DNA of 64,000 nt from the NCBI GenBank assembly GCA_031472005.1, contig PZJY01000006.1, positions 1,364,001 to 1,428,000 on the forward strand, read 5' to 3'. The notes beneath the pieces were generated by a model. That model saw nothing but the letters and a program-made list of their open reading frames with translations, ran no database searches and had not been told where the DNA came from. The DNA comes from Tetracladium setigerum. Lineage: Eukaryota > Ascomycota > Leotiomycetes > Helotiales. Made by a program: the position numbers and the translations under genes. Below, piece after piece: positions 12,653 to 24,412 of the stretch (position 1 is the stretch's first letter; every line of letters begins with the position of its first letter).

Positions 12653-13097
12653 TCATCTCAAACACAGACCCATTGTGCTATTCAGCATAGCTACAGTCAT
12701 GTCATAGTGAAGCCTAGAAGCCTCCGTGATACGCAACTGAGCTGGGGGCCTTCGTTTCCTTAAATCGCTGTTAAATGTTAACAAAGAGCTCCAGATGAAC
12801 TCTGAGACTCATTGGAACTTACTGTAAATGTGCCTTCTTCCGTGCAAATTGTGTGTGTAACAAATTTTTCAGTATCTTATGTTCAAGCCCACTCTCTTTT
12901 GCGGCCAACCTAAGAAACTCGACGGTTCTAGTGATTTGCTCCTGGTTGAAGGTGGATGGGGTCTCTGTCCGGAACGCCTTTCTTAGTTGGTCTCGAGCGA
13001 CGAACCTTTGTGGCTTTGCATATTGGACCGCATGCAGAACTCCTCGGTATAAGTTTCTGTAGGCAAGGATGAGCTCTTGTGGTGTTGGATGTGACAT
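12653..13097 (-). CDS. Small LYR-motif mitochondrial protein (DUF1763-like)
   Basis: Two exons, 13097-12823 and 12767-12653, give 129 residues. The N terminus reads LILAYRNLYRGVLHAVQYAK with a downstream conserved-type RDQLRKAFR, which matches the LYR (complex1_LYR-like) helical fold; these proteins bind acyl carrier protein and act in assembly of mitochondrial complexes or Fe-S proteins. Without the second exon the frame would end at 12819, but the stop overlaps a perfect GTAAGT donor, and splicing to the acceptor at 12768 adds a C-terminal tail ending HYDMTVAMLNSTMGLCLR that looks like a conserved family terminus. I recall this family as DUF1763; that name is from memory. The specific client is unknown. 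Divergent from the CHY/RING gene. Confidence 0.75.
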
Positions 13098-13421
13098 GGT
13101 GGCGATATCGAGGCATATATAGAGTCACAGTAGTTGAGTCTTGTTGATTGGCTTCGTGAAGTCTGTATGAAGATTTGATGAAGGCTGCAAGGGAAAAGGA
13201 GAGAGCAGTCGTCGACTTTGAGATTGGCCAAGACCCTTCCGTCATCGGCTTCAAAAGCTCCCTCTCGATTTCGTATTGTGACTAGAATAAGCCTCCCAAA
13301 ACTCCAGTCTTACCACAACAACTAAATATCAAGAATCACACAACGAAGGTCGAGATCACAAAAGAACGAAATAGTCGAATTTTGACGCCTGCATGGTTTC
13401 GATGATTGCCATGATCACCAA
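13098..13421. promoter_or_regulatory. Shared divergent promoter region LYR gene / CHY-RING gene
   Basis: A 324-bp gap separates the two outward start codons. Several ATGs near 13392-13410 lie out of frame with the downstream gene and could form a short upstream open frame (ATG 13392, stop in the CHY-RING 5' codons). No named operator is seen. Confidence 0.4.
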
Positions 13422-15624
13422 ATGGGCTCACTCGTAGCAGACTTCATCATAAATCCGGTCCTTCGACAAGCAAGGCGATTCTCACGTTCCAGCCAACCTG
13501 GCGAAGCCCCCGCGCCGATTGCAATTCAACAGACTTCTTTGGGCAACAACCATGAGGCTGCGGCTGAAGGTATATCTAGACATTTGGAAGATTTGAGGAA
13601 CATGGAGAGCGGTGCGGATGGTTCGGGACAAAACATCTCAGATGCTGTGATTACGTCCTCCCCAATTGAAGAAGGCGGAGGACTCGAGGCAGAACTGCAA
13701 GCACTTGAACATGGGAGGTCTCCAAGTGCGCCGGCCACGTTAGATCTGGGGCTGGTACCACGGCGGATGGTTTCGTTGACTGCGCAGTCAGATGAAGAGG
13801 ACGAGAATATGACAGACAACCCCTCCTTCGGAGTGCCCCGTCGATTTCGAACCAGCTCTACAACAAGCAGCATTCCCAACTACACTCCTACTGGCATAGA
13901 CCAGCGGAGGAGTCTTGATGAAGCACCGTCTCGACGATCCACGCAGGAAAGATCCCAGCATGGCTCTGGAAGTCGTAAGAGGGAATCCTCCTTACCAGCA
14001 GATGATGGAATGGGATATTTAAGGCAACAGATTCTGGCCATACAGTCTACTGATGTTCCGGCCGAAGAGAAGGCTCGTTTGATGCATACCCTTCTAACGA
14101 GAAGCTACAGCCAAAGCCAAGAGTCGTTCGTGGTAAAACACGCCACTGGGGCACCTTCACCAGAGACCATGGTCAGTCAAGAGAGACCTACTACACCAGG
14201 CTCGTTGACATCCTTTATATGGCAAATGAATGGATCGCCAGAAAGCGCCTCTCGTGTCCATCAGCACACATTCCATCTCTCTTCAAGTGACCTCAAGCCT
14301 TCTTTCGCCCCTCTAGATCCACCTGAGGTTGACGAGGACGGGGATATAATTGTCAAGGATGAAACAATCTTGCCATCATTGGGCTGTAAACACTATAAAA
14401 GAAATGTCAAACTCCAATGTTCTACCTGCGATCGATGGTATACTTGTCGGCTTTGCCACGACGAAGCAGAGGATCATATTCTTATTCGTAAGGATACCAA
14501 GAACATGCTTTGCATGATTTGTAGTTGCGCTCAAAGAGCTGGGGAATTCTGTGTTGGATGCGGTGAAAGAACTGCTTGGTATTACTGCGATGTTTGCAAG
14601 TTATGGGATAATGACTCGAATAAGAGCATCTATCATTGCAATGATTGTGGAATCTGCAGGAAAGGCCGAGGTCTTGGAAAGGACTTCTTCCATTGCAAGG
14701 TTAGCAGGTATCTTCGACCTTCCAAAACATTACTAACACTTTCAGACTTGTGGTACGTGTATGTCCATGTCTGTTGAGAAATCCCACAAGTGTATTGAGC
14801 GGGTTTCTGACTGTGATTGTCCCATCTGTGGAGAATACATGTTCACATCCCCGTCTCCTGTGGTTTTCATGCTGTGTGGGCATGGAATTCACAAGGCGTG
14901 TTACGATCTGCACATGAAATCGTCGTACAAATGTCCAATATGTAGCAAAAGCACTGTCAACATGGAATCTCAATTCCGGAATTTGGATCGAGCTATCGAC
15001 AGTCAGCCAATGCCTCCTCAATTCCGGGATACAAAGGCAATGGTGGCATGCAACGATTGCTACGCCAAAAGCGCCGTTGCCTATCACTGGCTTGGGTTAA
15101 AATGTGCCATCTGCGATTCGTACAATACAGGACAACTTTCAATTATAAGTGACCCAGCGGTTGAGGTACCATCTATCGAGACACCCGAGGCAAGCCAGGT
15201 CATTCCTCCCACAGAGCAGCCAGGCGAAAGTTCCGCTTTGGCCTTTCTTCGGTCTGGACCTGGACCACTTCGACTCAGACGACACTCTACACATATGCAT
15301 GTTCCCCAGACATCCAGTGGAACCTCCGGACGATTTTCACCTTATATCCTGCCTCGACGTATCGGCCGATCGGTTTCTCCAATAGGTGGGCTTGATTTCT
15401 TCGCTGAATCGCCGTCGGTCGTCGAGACTGAAGATTCGGTCCTGGAAGATGATCTAGATTTCTGGGGGCGTGACGAACCTCGAAGTGTGACCTCACTCGA
15501 AGTTACAAATGATGACATAGGAGACGAAGAAGACGATGAAGAAGACTCCGATGATTCGGCAAATGATGATTGCGATGATGACGCTGATGAAGATGACCCA
15601 TTTGAGCTTCTTGGTCATCGATGA
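13422..15624 (+). CDS. CHY/CTCHY zinc-finger and RING ubiquitin ligase (Pirh2/RCHY1 type)
   Basis: E3 ubiquitin ligase family protein. Exons 13422-14699 and 14746-15624 give 718 residues. Residues 1 to about 310 are polar and probably disordered. A CHY zinc finger begins near residue 320 (LGCKHYKRN, then many CxxC pairs), followed by a CTCHY finger (YCDVCKLWDND, CNDCGICRKG) and a C3H2C3-type RING at about 450-500 (CPICGEY, LCGHGIHKACY, CPICSK), the domain order of Pirh2. A zinc-ribbon-like segment follows (CNDCYAKS, LKCAICDSY), and the C terminus is strongly acidic. The intron has a GTTAGC donor and TACTAAC branch site, and splicing occurs inside the zinc-finger region without loss of a Cys. 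Reading frame is intact. Role of the long N terminus is unknown. Confidence 0.92.
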
Positions 15625-16073
15625 ATACTGCATGTGCAATAGCAATAGGGTTTGCATTGGACTGGCGTTGTTTTCGATGCATTTTGATGGCACATAATGG
15701 ATAGCAATCATGCTAATGACTGGGGAGGGAGGGAATGAGGAGTTATGGAATATAATAGGGAATTGTAAAAATGAATTATGGGATGGGATGAGGCCGTCTA
15801 TTATTGTGGCTAGCAAAATGCCGAGGGCTGGATCATGAAATCTTTTAGTTTTGCCATTGTTAATGCTTACTGGTACTAAGCAACCTTCCCAAGCGAGTCT
15901 ATCGTGAGAATTCCAATTCTTAATGAAGCAAGTCTCTGTTCTCCGTCCAAAACTCCTTGCCGGTGCCATTCCACCAACGCCACAAAATGCAATGCCCATC
16001 CGTCCCCATCAACTCAGAATTCCATAAACACCAACCATAAACCCCAAGCACAATCTATCCTCAAATACGGAAT
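15625..16073. other. Intergenic region between convergent CHY-RING and MZT1 genes
   Basis: About 450 bp of 3' flanks of convergent genes. No coding or structured element is recognised. Confidence 0.5.
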
Positions 16074-16475
16074 CTACTCCGAAGAAGAAGAAGTACCCGC
16101 ATTCTCGATCTCCCTTTTCATCTCCTCGGCATCTCTCTTCAACTCCTTTACAACCGACTACTCAAGCCAGAGACCATTAGCATCAGCACCCGGACAACCA
16201 TACCGGCCCACCTGAGGAAATAACTTACGGCAAGAGCCTCTGGGTTTACACCATTCTCAATGAGCGAGATACACACTGAAATGGTTTGTCGGTCGAGATT
16301 TGCATTCTGTGGGAGATGGTGAGATGAGTATGGTAAAGAGGGAGGGGAGGGGTGAATCCATAGAGGAGACGAGGCAAGAAGAACGAACCAAGAGAGTAGA
16401 GATCTCGTGGAAGACATCGATGACTTGGCGAGCCTGAGCTGCGCTAGCTGGCTTTTCCTGGGATTCTGATGGCAT
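16074..16475 (-). CDS. MZT1: Mitotic-spindle organizing protein 1 (MOZART1)
   Basis: Small gamma-tubulin complex adaptor that binds the N terminus of GCP proteins and recruits the complex to spindle poles. Three exons are inferred: 16475-16389, 16306-16229 and 16157-16074, giving 82 residues, the usual MZT1 length. The core matches the family: ARQVIDVFHEISTLL, then LDRQTISVCISLIENGVNPEALA, with VVKELKRDAEEMKREIE after the last intron. Donors are GTTCGT and GTAAGT. The last acceptor is chosen so that SVVKELKR follows ALA; the AG three bases upstream would put a stop directly in frame. Divergent from the GFA-family gene. Confidence 0.92.
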
Positions 16476-16745
16476 TTTTGCAGTTGGTTGTTTGGATCGT
16501 GTGAGATAGGCAGAATATGGGCGGAGGAGGGGATTAGAAAAGTTGAGGGTTGACGCGCCCTTCGGCGACGTGCTTGGCTTGGCGTGATGATTGATGCCCC
16601 TCCCCTCATTTCCATCCAATTCTGATAAGCGGAATATTCACAGATTTCACCATTATTTGATGTCTTTTCTTTTTAGACGAGGTTTAAATTACTAACAGAA
16701 AACGATATAACCCATTTTCTCAAGAAATCCCAAGATATCCTCACA

Positions 16746-17248
16746 ATGTCTGAACACGCCTCTCCAATAGCCTTCACAGGTAGCTGCGCTTGCCAGAACG
16801 TCACCTACACCAGCACCACTCTCCCTTCATCTCTCACAAACTGTTACTGCTCAACTTGCCGCAAACTCAGCGGTGCTCCATTCACCACCTTCGCTGAAAC
16901 CCCAACCTCTTCGCTAACCTGGACCGTCAAAAACCCCTCCTCATTCAAAGAAAGTCGCTACTCAGAAATAGCCACCCGACGACACTGCGGCGACTGTGGC
17001 ACCCCAATTTCTATGCAGTACAAATGCGAGATGGAGGCTATTGGATTGACAGTTAGTTCGATTGACGAGGAGAGTGTGAGGGGGAAGATTCCGGACGTGG
17101 GGATGCATATTTTTGTCGATCAGGTCGTGAAGATTGGGGGTTTGAGGTGCCGAAGGATAATAAACCAAGAGCTGGGAGACTGACGAAGGGCTTTCAGAAG
17201 ACGATTGAGGCGTGGAAGAAGGGATTGGCTGGGCCGGGGTTAGGGTGA
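16746..17248 (+). CDS. GFA/CENP-V-type zinc protein, one apparent 1-base loss
   Basis: Single-exon protein of the GFA (glutathione-dependent formaldehyde-activating enzyme-like) fold, a Zn-binding beta protein of about 140-170 residues. Cys pairs of the fold are present: GSCACQNV, CYCSTCRKLSGAPF and HCGDCGTP. The original frame would stop at 17183, but the expected C terminus (VPKDNKPRAGRLTKGFQK to GLAGPGLG, stop 17246-17248) lies in the next frame. One missing base in the purine-rich run near 17128-17143 joins them and gives 167 residues. Many fungal members have no known substrate, so formaldehyde chemistry should not be assumed. Divergent from MZT1 across about 270 bp. Confidence 0.85.
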
Positions 17249-17455
17249 TGGGAAGTTGGGAGGGGTTAGTGAGGGTGGGAAAGATGACTGTTGTTTTGCT
17301 CGGCTATGCTAAACACTCTGAAGCGATGTGATTTGGTGATAGAGAGAAGGGCCGGAATTTAGGTGTTAAGAAGTCGAAAGCCCATTAATTCTCATGTTCT
17401 TGTCCGTATAACGACTTGGTAGCCAAAGAAAACCCTGAAAGTTGTGCTCCACTCT

Positions 17456-18287
17456 CTATGCTTTCATAGTCTCGACAAATAGCTCCCTCATGCCCTTTAG
17501 TAAGACCTTCAAATCCCTCGTCTCATTTAACTTCTCCAGCAGACGTTCAACTTCTTCCTTCTCCAGCTTCGGCTTGCAGTACGGTATCTCATAGTCCCGT
17601 TTGGTAGTATCTAGCTCGAAATATGCCTCTCTCGTCCAGTCACGATCGTCAATATGCGTGAAGCTAAACTTGAGCCTGTCATTTTGTCCAGCCCCCTCGA
17701 TCCCCATAGCTAGATTCGAAGTCCAGAAGTCTAACTCCGGAATGTTGAATCGGGATTGTTTGTCAAGGTGTTTCGCGTGGGCCCGCTGCGCAGCAAGACG
17801 CGCATCGATTTGTTTCTGAGTGTCGGCGATTTGCTGCTTGAGGTTTTCTTTGGTCGAGAGATGCGCATCGCGTTGGGCGCTCAATGATGCGATAGCTCCT
17901 TGCATCTCGTTCGTCTCGGCGGCTTCTTTTGCGAGGGTCTGTTGGTGGCTGCTGGTCTTCTGCGAGAGTATCTCGATATCTCGCTTCTTCATGCGCTGAT
18001 CCTCTGCGATTCTGTCAATATATGTACAAGTAGTGGATGCAGCAGAAAGACGGACCTTGTAACTCGGTGACATTCATGCGAAATTGATTCCTTTCCTCCA
18101 AGACGCGCTTCCGTCCCTGCTCAATGAACGTATCGAATTTGACTGTGAACTTAGCCATGCGGTCACGAAGCTCTTCGAAGCCGAAATTGATGGTTGGGAG
18201 AGAGTCGGCCATCGAAGGGGCATTTGCAGAAGCAAGAGGTGCGCGCATGGTGCTCGTTGAGAGCGAAGGTTCAAACATAGTTGCCAT
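17456..18287 (-). CDS. SPC25: Kinetochore protein Spc25 (Ndc80 complex)
   Basis: Subunit of the Ndc80 complex that links kinetochores to microtubules through Spc24/Spc25. Exons 18287-18056 and 18003-17456 give 259 residues, close to the usual length. A long heptad-rich coiled coil (about residues 40-155) precedes the globular RWD-type head, which begins FNIPELDFWTSNLAMGIEG and contains DRLKFSFTHIDDRDW and a YFEL strand. The N terminus is MATMFEPSL; an in-frame ATG farther upstream at 18404 lies in sequence unlike the family. The intron has a GTCCGT donor. Two acceptors lie 8 nt apart; only the farther one (exon 2 from 18003) keeps the frame. Divergent from RRN6. Confidence 0.93.
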
Positions 18288-18626
18288 GTTGTTGGTTGTT
18301 GGTTGTTTTTGATAGTTTCTTTGATACGAGTATTTCTTTCGAATTGTTGTGTTGCGTGAACTTGCGACAACATCCTGTGGTGATACTCGGAGGTTTGTTG
18401 TCACTCGTTGCCAGGTCAGCCACTAGCGCGTTTTGCGATAAGATAACGTCGGCTTCTGAAGAAATGCCGAGAATAAAAAAGTCAGTCCCGCAACAACTTC
18501 ACCAGCAATGCCAAGCCGAAGACCTGAATAGGTTTCAATATATTTCGAATGTGGAAGCCTTTCTCTGCTCAAGAACAATTATGAAAAGCTCATATTTGAC
18601 TTCGGATACTCCCAAACACCGGCCGA
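18288..18626. promoter_or_regulatory. Shared divergent promoter region SPC25 / RRN6
   Basis: A 339-bp gap between outward start codons of a kinetochore gene and a Pol I factor gene. No defined element is recognised. Shared regulation is an inference from spacing. Confidence 0.4.
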
Positions 18627-21600
18627 ATGACTGACCGGAGGATCAAGGACCTGCAATATGGTCGACTTGGAAAACCTATATATGATGGACAATTTGGCTG
18701 GACGTTTTCTCAGGACACAACACGAGGTAAGACCGACTTTCAATGTTTCTGACATCTGGATTAACGAATAACAGACCAAGTTATCCAGCGAGTCCTTCCT
18801 CTCAAAGAACAATTGCCTCCATCACTTCAAGCAGAATCTGCTACCCCACAGGGCAAGCAACAACTCGCGAGAACAGCGTTGAAGACCCTAGTAGAGAAAC
18901 ATCTCGATCTTCAACCCGCTGAAGCTCTCGTAAAAGGGCTAATTTCTCCAAGTCATGACTCGATCCTAGAAAATCAAGGATCTCTAATATCTATTGGCAG
19001 AGGTCTGGACAGAGAACGTGTCACAGGCAGACTGAGTACATTTCCCATATTTGCAATGCCATATGGGGAGGCTGGACATATACTCAGGATTGTTAGGCCC
19101 CAAATCCAAAGACGAAGTTGGGAGCAGAAGAGCTGTATGAGTCCCCACTTGCCTCTTTCTCGGACTTATGAAATTTAACATTATTCCAGCTGTGTCAACC
19201 AGTCTGTTTCACGCAGACGCGGCCGTTGAAGGCTACTATCGCATTGGATCTTCAGGTACTATTGACCAAATAACTTTCTCCAACGAAAAAGATGGTTCCG
19301 GCACTTGGCTTGCTGTGAGGCAAAGCACCGCAACCACGATTCTCCGTATAGCTCATTCAGAAGATGCTGGGTATGTAGCTAATTTTATATAATTGCTCCA
19401 CCTCCACTGTGGTGAACTTCTCTTTTCCAGGTCTATTTTAGGATCTAAATATAACCGTGGCTAATACAACTTTTTCAGTCAACCTTCGGTTCTTGGGGTG
19501 TCGGCAATCAAACGTACAAATTTAATTCCCACTTCTGTTGTGACGTTTCCGTCCACAAGGAATGTAGAGAATAATCACGCAGATGTTGCTTTCAATCCTC
19601 TATATGATCGGCAGGTCGCCGTTGTCGATCAATCCGGTCATTGGACAATTTGGGACAATGAACCTCGTCGCAATAAAAAGGTCCAGCCAAGGCTTATAGC
19701 TGGGAAAAGCGGACAGATACTAGATGGCTACGATCCAGATCCTCTATTAGACATTCCCAAACACTGCCTTTTAGATGGGTGGTATCGGATCTTGTGGGTT
19801 TGCAATGTGACAACCATTCTGGTTTGTAGTCGAACCCATCTGGCGATCTTTGACATACGTTCTACTCCAGTAAGATTGGATAGTACTGAATTCTTGGTTG
19901 CCAAGGGCATCGAGGTTATACTCGACATCAAGCGAAGCGCTTCAAACCTTGATCACGTCTTTGTTTTGACCAGTCTCCGCATCTATTGGATCGAAGTAAT
20001 ACCTCCTAAAGAGACAATCGATGGATCAGAAGTCTCCGGATCGGTGAAAATGCGACTGTCCTATCGTCATTTCAGAAACGAAAATGATAATACGATGCGA
20101 CTTGCATTACTTCAAGATGACATCAGTAAGGAATTCCATTGAGATTCGATCCGTGAAATTGAATCTCTCACTGTGGGTAGTGCTGATCTATCTTAGTATC
20201 TGGCTTCATATACTCAAGTATCAATCACTTGGTCAATTTCTACACATTTTCCATTGAAAAAGACGAGGGCAACTCAGGACCCAGCCAATCCGCTCATGGG
20301 TTCTTCAATCTCTCAACAAAGGAAGGCAATTCTTCCGAGAGATGGGATAAATCACTCAAGACGCTTCTGCTACTGTCAAGCAGCCTCGAACAAAACCCTA
20401 GCAGTGGTATGTTGTCCTGGATGTTACAATCTGCCGCTCGCGTCTTTGATTAAGAGTCCCCACTTTGCAGTGACAGGCTTGACATATAAAGGAAATGCTG
20501 ACTTTTCTAGATGCGCCTGGAGGCTTGGGACTGCAATATCTCGAACGAGGAATACGCTTTTTTCAACCCATAATTCTGACGACTGGTCTTGGAGTAAGCT
20601 CCACGCTTTGCGCTGTTGGAGCGGATGATGAAATGCATACTCCCATTCAAAGTCCTTTGACAAATCTATCGAGAATACATCGCCGTGTAAGAAATCGACA
20701 AGACATGGAAAGGTTCATCGTTCCCGACGGCGATGACGATCACGAAGACCGTACTTCCTTGTTGTTAGGTCGGCGTTTTGCTCCAACTCACACCCGCTTT
20801 TTAATGACTTGGACGAACATATATAATTCGGTATATTTGAATAATTCTGAGAACAACGAGACGGAAGAAGCTCAATCTTTTCTATCACGAGTCACAACCA
20901 GCGTTCAAAAAGGCCTAGAAGATGGCAGAATGGCTATGGGGACCTTGCTAGAATTATCTTCCTTCTCCAAGCTATCGGAAAACCTTGAGGATGTGATTGA
21001 AGCGCTAGGGGAGTTCTTTGACACAATGCCAGATGATACAGAGGTGCTGTCTAGTCTTGTTATATCAAGTATAGGTAGCTGCCCAGGTATCGAAATTCCA
21101 CTAAAGGAGGATCCTAAATCAATGGATTTGATGAGTATCTACCGGGATTTGGTTGACAAATGGATTGCGAGTCTACCGTTGAACGCCCCCAATACTGTCC
21201 GTGGGTCGAAATTCAACTTGATTCGCCAGATTACCATTGAGATTATGTTCAGCTTGATTACGATCTCATTGCAGAACAAGGTATCCAAGGTTCCAGCAAT
21301 CTTGGTTGAAAAAGACGATGAAGCACCAGATGCAAATGCGGGAACATCTACTCGGGAAAGCTCACCGGCTACCTTCTTTTCGGCACAAATGTCACTTGAA
21401 ACCAGGCAAGATCCTGAATCTACTCTCCAGACTCCTACACAAACGCCCTCGGAATATTCTCACCTCACTTCCGCTTCGGGTCTAGACGAGGATCCAGCAA
21501 TATCACGACTTCGCCAGTATGCCATTTCTGTTAAACCTCGACCAGATATAGGGAAGTCCAGCATCTTGTCAGAATGGCCAATTGTACCTGGCATCGATCC

Positions 21601-21907
21601 TGCCACATACAGTTACAAACCTAGGGTAGATTCAGATGACGAGGACAGCGCGCCAGAGAGTTCGAAGAATCAGCGCGAGGCGGCGAGACGCAAGAGGAGG
21701 ACCGAGAAGTTCTTGCAAAAGCATGCAGAGTCATCTAGACGCTTATCCATCCCGTCTGGCAGTCAGCCCGGCATAGCTAATCCTATGTTCAGTTCTCAAG
21801 TTCAAGGGGATGTACCAATGACCCAGCCCGATAGAGGAACTTTTGGGAGCAGAAAGGCAATCGCAAAGGCGAAGGCAAAGAAAAAGCAAAGGACCGCTGG
21901 CTTTTGA
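18627..21907 (+). CDS. RRN6: RNA polymerase I core factor subunit Rrn6
   Basis: Core factor subunit that helps recruit RNA polymerase I to the rDNA promoter. Six exons are inferred: 18627-18726, 18775-19134, 19190-19370, 19479-20125, 20197-20406 and 20511-21907, giving 964 residues; all phases agree. The protein starts MTDRRIKDLQYGRLGKPIYD, continues through a beta-rich WD-like region (YRIGSSGTIDQI, DQSGHWTIWD, HLAIFDIRS) and a helical middle, and ends with a basic tail rich in Lys (AKAKAKKKQRTAGF) preceded by the typical MTQPDRGTFGSRK. This C-terminal pattern is what I associate with fungal Rrn6. Intron 3 (19371-19478) contains an internal TTTTCCAG that is not used, because using it would break the frame. 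Confidence 0.88.
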
Positions 21908-22292
21908 ACAGGTTCTAATGTATAAAGTAGAGACAAATAGATAAAGTAAATACGACTTGATAAATAGAATAATTCTTAAATGGAAAGTTTTGTAAACAGT
22001 GAGATCCAACTAAAACTCTTTTCTAACCCAAAACAACAAGATATACTAATTTATGCTTACACTTCTGATAAACAATATGGAGTTCAAATCGGATACCGCT
22101 CCTCTTGTCGATCTCCTCAGCCTTAATTTATAGTATAGAGCAAGATTTGAATTTTGACTTCATGACTGATGTTTTGCTTTTCTTTTCTTGCCCCTCCATT
22201 TCACCCCACCAAGCCCTTCGTCAACTCCTACATGCCCAACTCACTCAACCTTTGCACCCTCAGAACATCCAACAACCCAAATTACCAACGCA
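21908..22292. other. Intergenic region RRN6 to PITH gene
   Basis: About 385 bp, AT-rich at its left end with AATAAA-like sequences suited to RRN6 3' processing; the right half is the CT-rich promoter and leader of the PITH gene. Confidence 0.45.
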
Positions 22293-23033
22293 ATGTCTCA
22301 CCACTGCCACGATGAGCACGATCACTCAGGGCACGATCATTCAGGCCATGACCACTCTACCCATGATCACTCAGACGACATAACTCCCGCCCTCCAATAC
22401 TCCCTATACCAACATATAAATTTCGACGACGTAACCACCATGAACGAAGCTGAATCCGGATCTGGTCGAGCCATAGTAAAGAAGACATGGGCTGAGCGAC
22501 TGGAGGAGAAACCAGAGGTGGAGAGTGATGCTGATGAGCAGCTTTTAATACATATTCCGTTCGTTATCCCTGCTCTTTGTTTGGTATAGTAGAGCAGAGA
22601 GAGGCTAATAGTAAACTGAGGAAATAGCTTCACAGGTCAAGTAAAACTTCATTCAATCCTCGTCCGTACCTCCCCTTCAGACTGCGCGCCACAAACGCTC
22701 AAAGTCTTCATCAACCGCAACGACCTCGACTTCAGCACCGCCTCGGACCTAACGCCCACACAAGAATTCTCGCTGTCACAAACTTCTGAGGTGCAGGAGA
22801 TACAGGTCAAACGAGCGCTGTTTGGGAAGGTACAGAATCTGACGTTATTTGTGGAGGATAATTTTGGGGATGATGTTAGTCGATTGAGTTATCTGGGGTT
22901 TAAGGGCGATTGGATGAAGTTGGGGATGGCGCCAACGAATATTTTATACGAGAGTGCTGCGAATCCGAGTGATCATAAGGTCAAGGGAACGAATGTGAAT
23001 CAGATGGGGAGTAGTCTTGGTGGAGGTTTGTGA
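22293..23033 (+). CDS. PITH-domain protein with His-rich N terminus
   Basis: PITH-domain protein (PITHD1 type); the fold is shared with the C-terminal proteasome-interacting domain of thioredoxin-like TXNL1. Exons 22293-22558 and 22628-23033 give 223 residues. The N terminus carries alternating HDH/GHDHS units, a likely metal-binding tail. The PITH core includes LYQHINFDDVTTMNEAE, FTGQVKLHSILVRTS, KVFINRNDLDFSTASDLTPTQEF, LTLFVEDNFGDD and LSYLGFKGDW, ending with YESAANPSDHKVKGTNVNQM, all expected. The intron has a GTTCGT donor; the acceptor at 22627 restores IPFTGQ, while an alternative AG 8 nt downstream would shift the frame. Function in fungi is not established. Confidence 0.9.
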
Positions 23034-23320
23034 AAGGGGAGGGAACCGTTTACGAAGAGGGACAATTTGTCAGTATGGTGGGGAGTGGGAACAGAAAAAG
23101 AATATTTCCATGAACGCGGAACTCTTTGGTAGGTCGAACAATGATACTCTAGAATCTTTATAACGTCGGTTCCCTAATAAGATGGCAGTTCAAGGGTTTT
23201 CACACTCCAAGAAACACACATTTTGGAATGTCCAGGGGATTGGGACTTTCACATGAAAGAAACTTGATGCTATAAGCAGGGCCTTCAGTTACGGATGGCC
23301 TGCCACTTTGTAGCCAAGAA

Positions 23321-24201
23321 CTACATGAAATCATCTAAGAAATCCTCTCCACGGTTTTGGTTGTTTGCCCCGTCCGAGTCATCCTCCTGGAACATCTCAT
23401 CATAAGCGTGATCCTTCTGCCACTTTTTCTCTTTCCGTTCGTTCGCAACTCGTGCTTCTTCTTTCTTCTAATAGGAATTTAGCATACAGAATCCAATGAG
23501 TAGGTGCCTAGGGAACTTACTCGGTCTAATCTCGCAGCTTGCTCCTTCTTTCGGATTGCCTTCAACTTCTCTTCTCTTTCCATGGCCAAATCTGGATATT
23601 TCTCCTGCTTGGTCTTATTGAGACGATTGATAATTGCATTCTCTCTTTGTGCTACCAGAACTCTCTTGACCTAAATTGAATCCAAAGTTAGCTTGGACTG
23701 CTTGATATTCCGTTTTTTATCGGAAAAACAATACCTTCTTGAAATCCTTGAAACCAACTTGACCAACAGCCATACTTCCATCCTTCTTCAGATTAGACCA
23801 TGGTGTATAAATGACAGTGATGTTGTCCTTCTTATTTCCTGTGACAATTGTCAACATCACGTGCCGCAATCATCTCAGCTTCCGATCTGTCGGATCGATC
23901 ATACCTTCAATCGAGTTTGCCTTGGTAAGTTGAGCGCAATCGATAACGACTTTCTCAGGAATAGCATCCCATGTCTCACCCTCATTCATCCGTAGATAGA
24001 TGTGAGCACTAGACAACTTATCCACGTGGAACCATACATCCTCCTCCAGACCGTATTTGATGAGATCCTCATCTACCACGAATATTAGCCAAAAACAATC
24101 AATGTAAAATTGACAAAGAAAGACTTACTCTCAACCTTGTCCTTGCCTACGTAAAGAAAAGCAGAAGGCTCCACGACATTGGATGTGAAGTAGTAGACCA
24201 T
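23321..24201 (-). CDS. JLP2: NFACT-R (DUF814) protein, CCDC25/Jlp2 type
   Basis: Family of CCDC25, whose NFACT-R domain is related to that of Rqc2/NEMF. Five exons are inferred: 24201-24129, 24072-23905, 23838-23735, 23670-23521 and 23467-23321, giving 213 residues, close to the human protein. It begins MVYYFTSNVVEPSAFLYVGKD, then DLIKYGLEEDVWFHVDKLSSAH and NITVIYTPWSNLKKDG, the NFACT-R core. The second half is a charged helix rich in Lys/Glu and the C terminus is acidic (DDSDGANNQ to DDFM). All introns are short with good borders and phases agree. The symbol is by homology to yeast Jlp2, recalled from memory. Divergent from MRPL9 over about 210 bp. Confidence 0.88.
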
Positions 24202-24412
24202 CTTGAATTATCCTTGTCTTGTTTCCATAATCTTTTGTTTGTGGTAGTTTCCCCAACTGCCGAGCCGAAACTTTTTGATATTGCCAGCACGACTGGTCCC
24301 TTGCGGCAACCGGATAATTCACCAGGGGATTTTTTGGACATCTCCATGCCAGACCAGACCAGCTCCAATCTCTGGATCTCTATCACATCACAATCCCACC
24401 CATCCGCACACA

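Noticed and set aside
20126..20196. Stop in RRN6 near 20141 as a truncation
   Set aside because: A GTAAGG donor and TTAG acceptor remove it and the phases agree across the gene.
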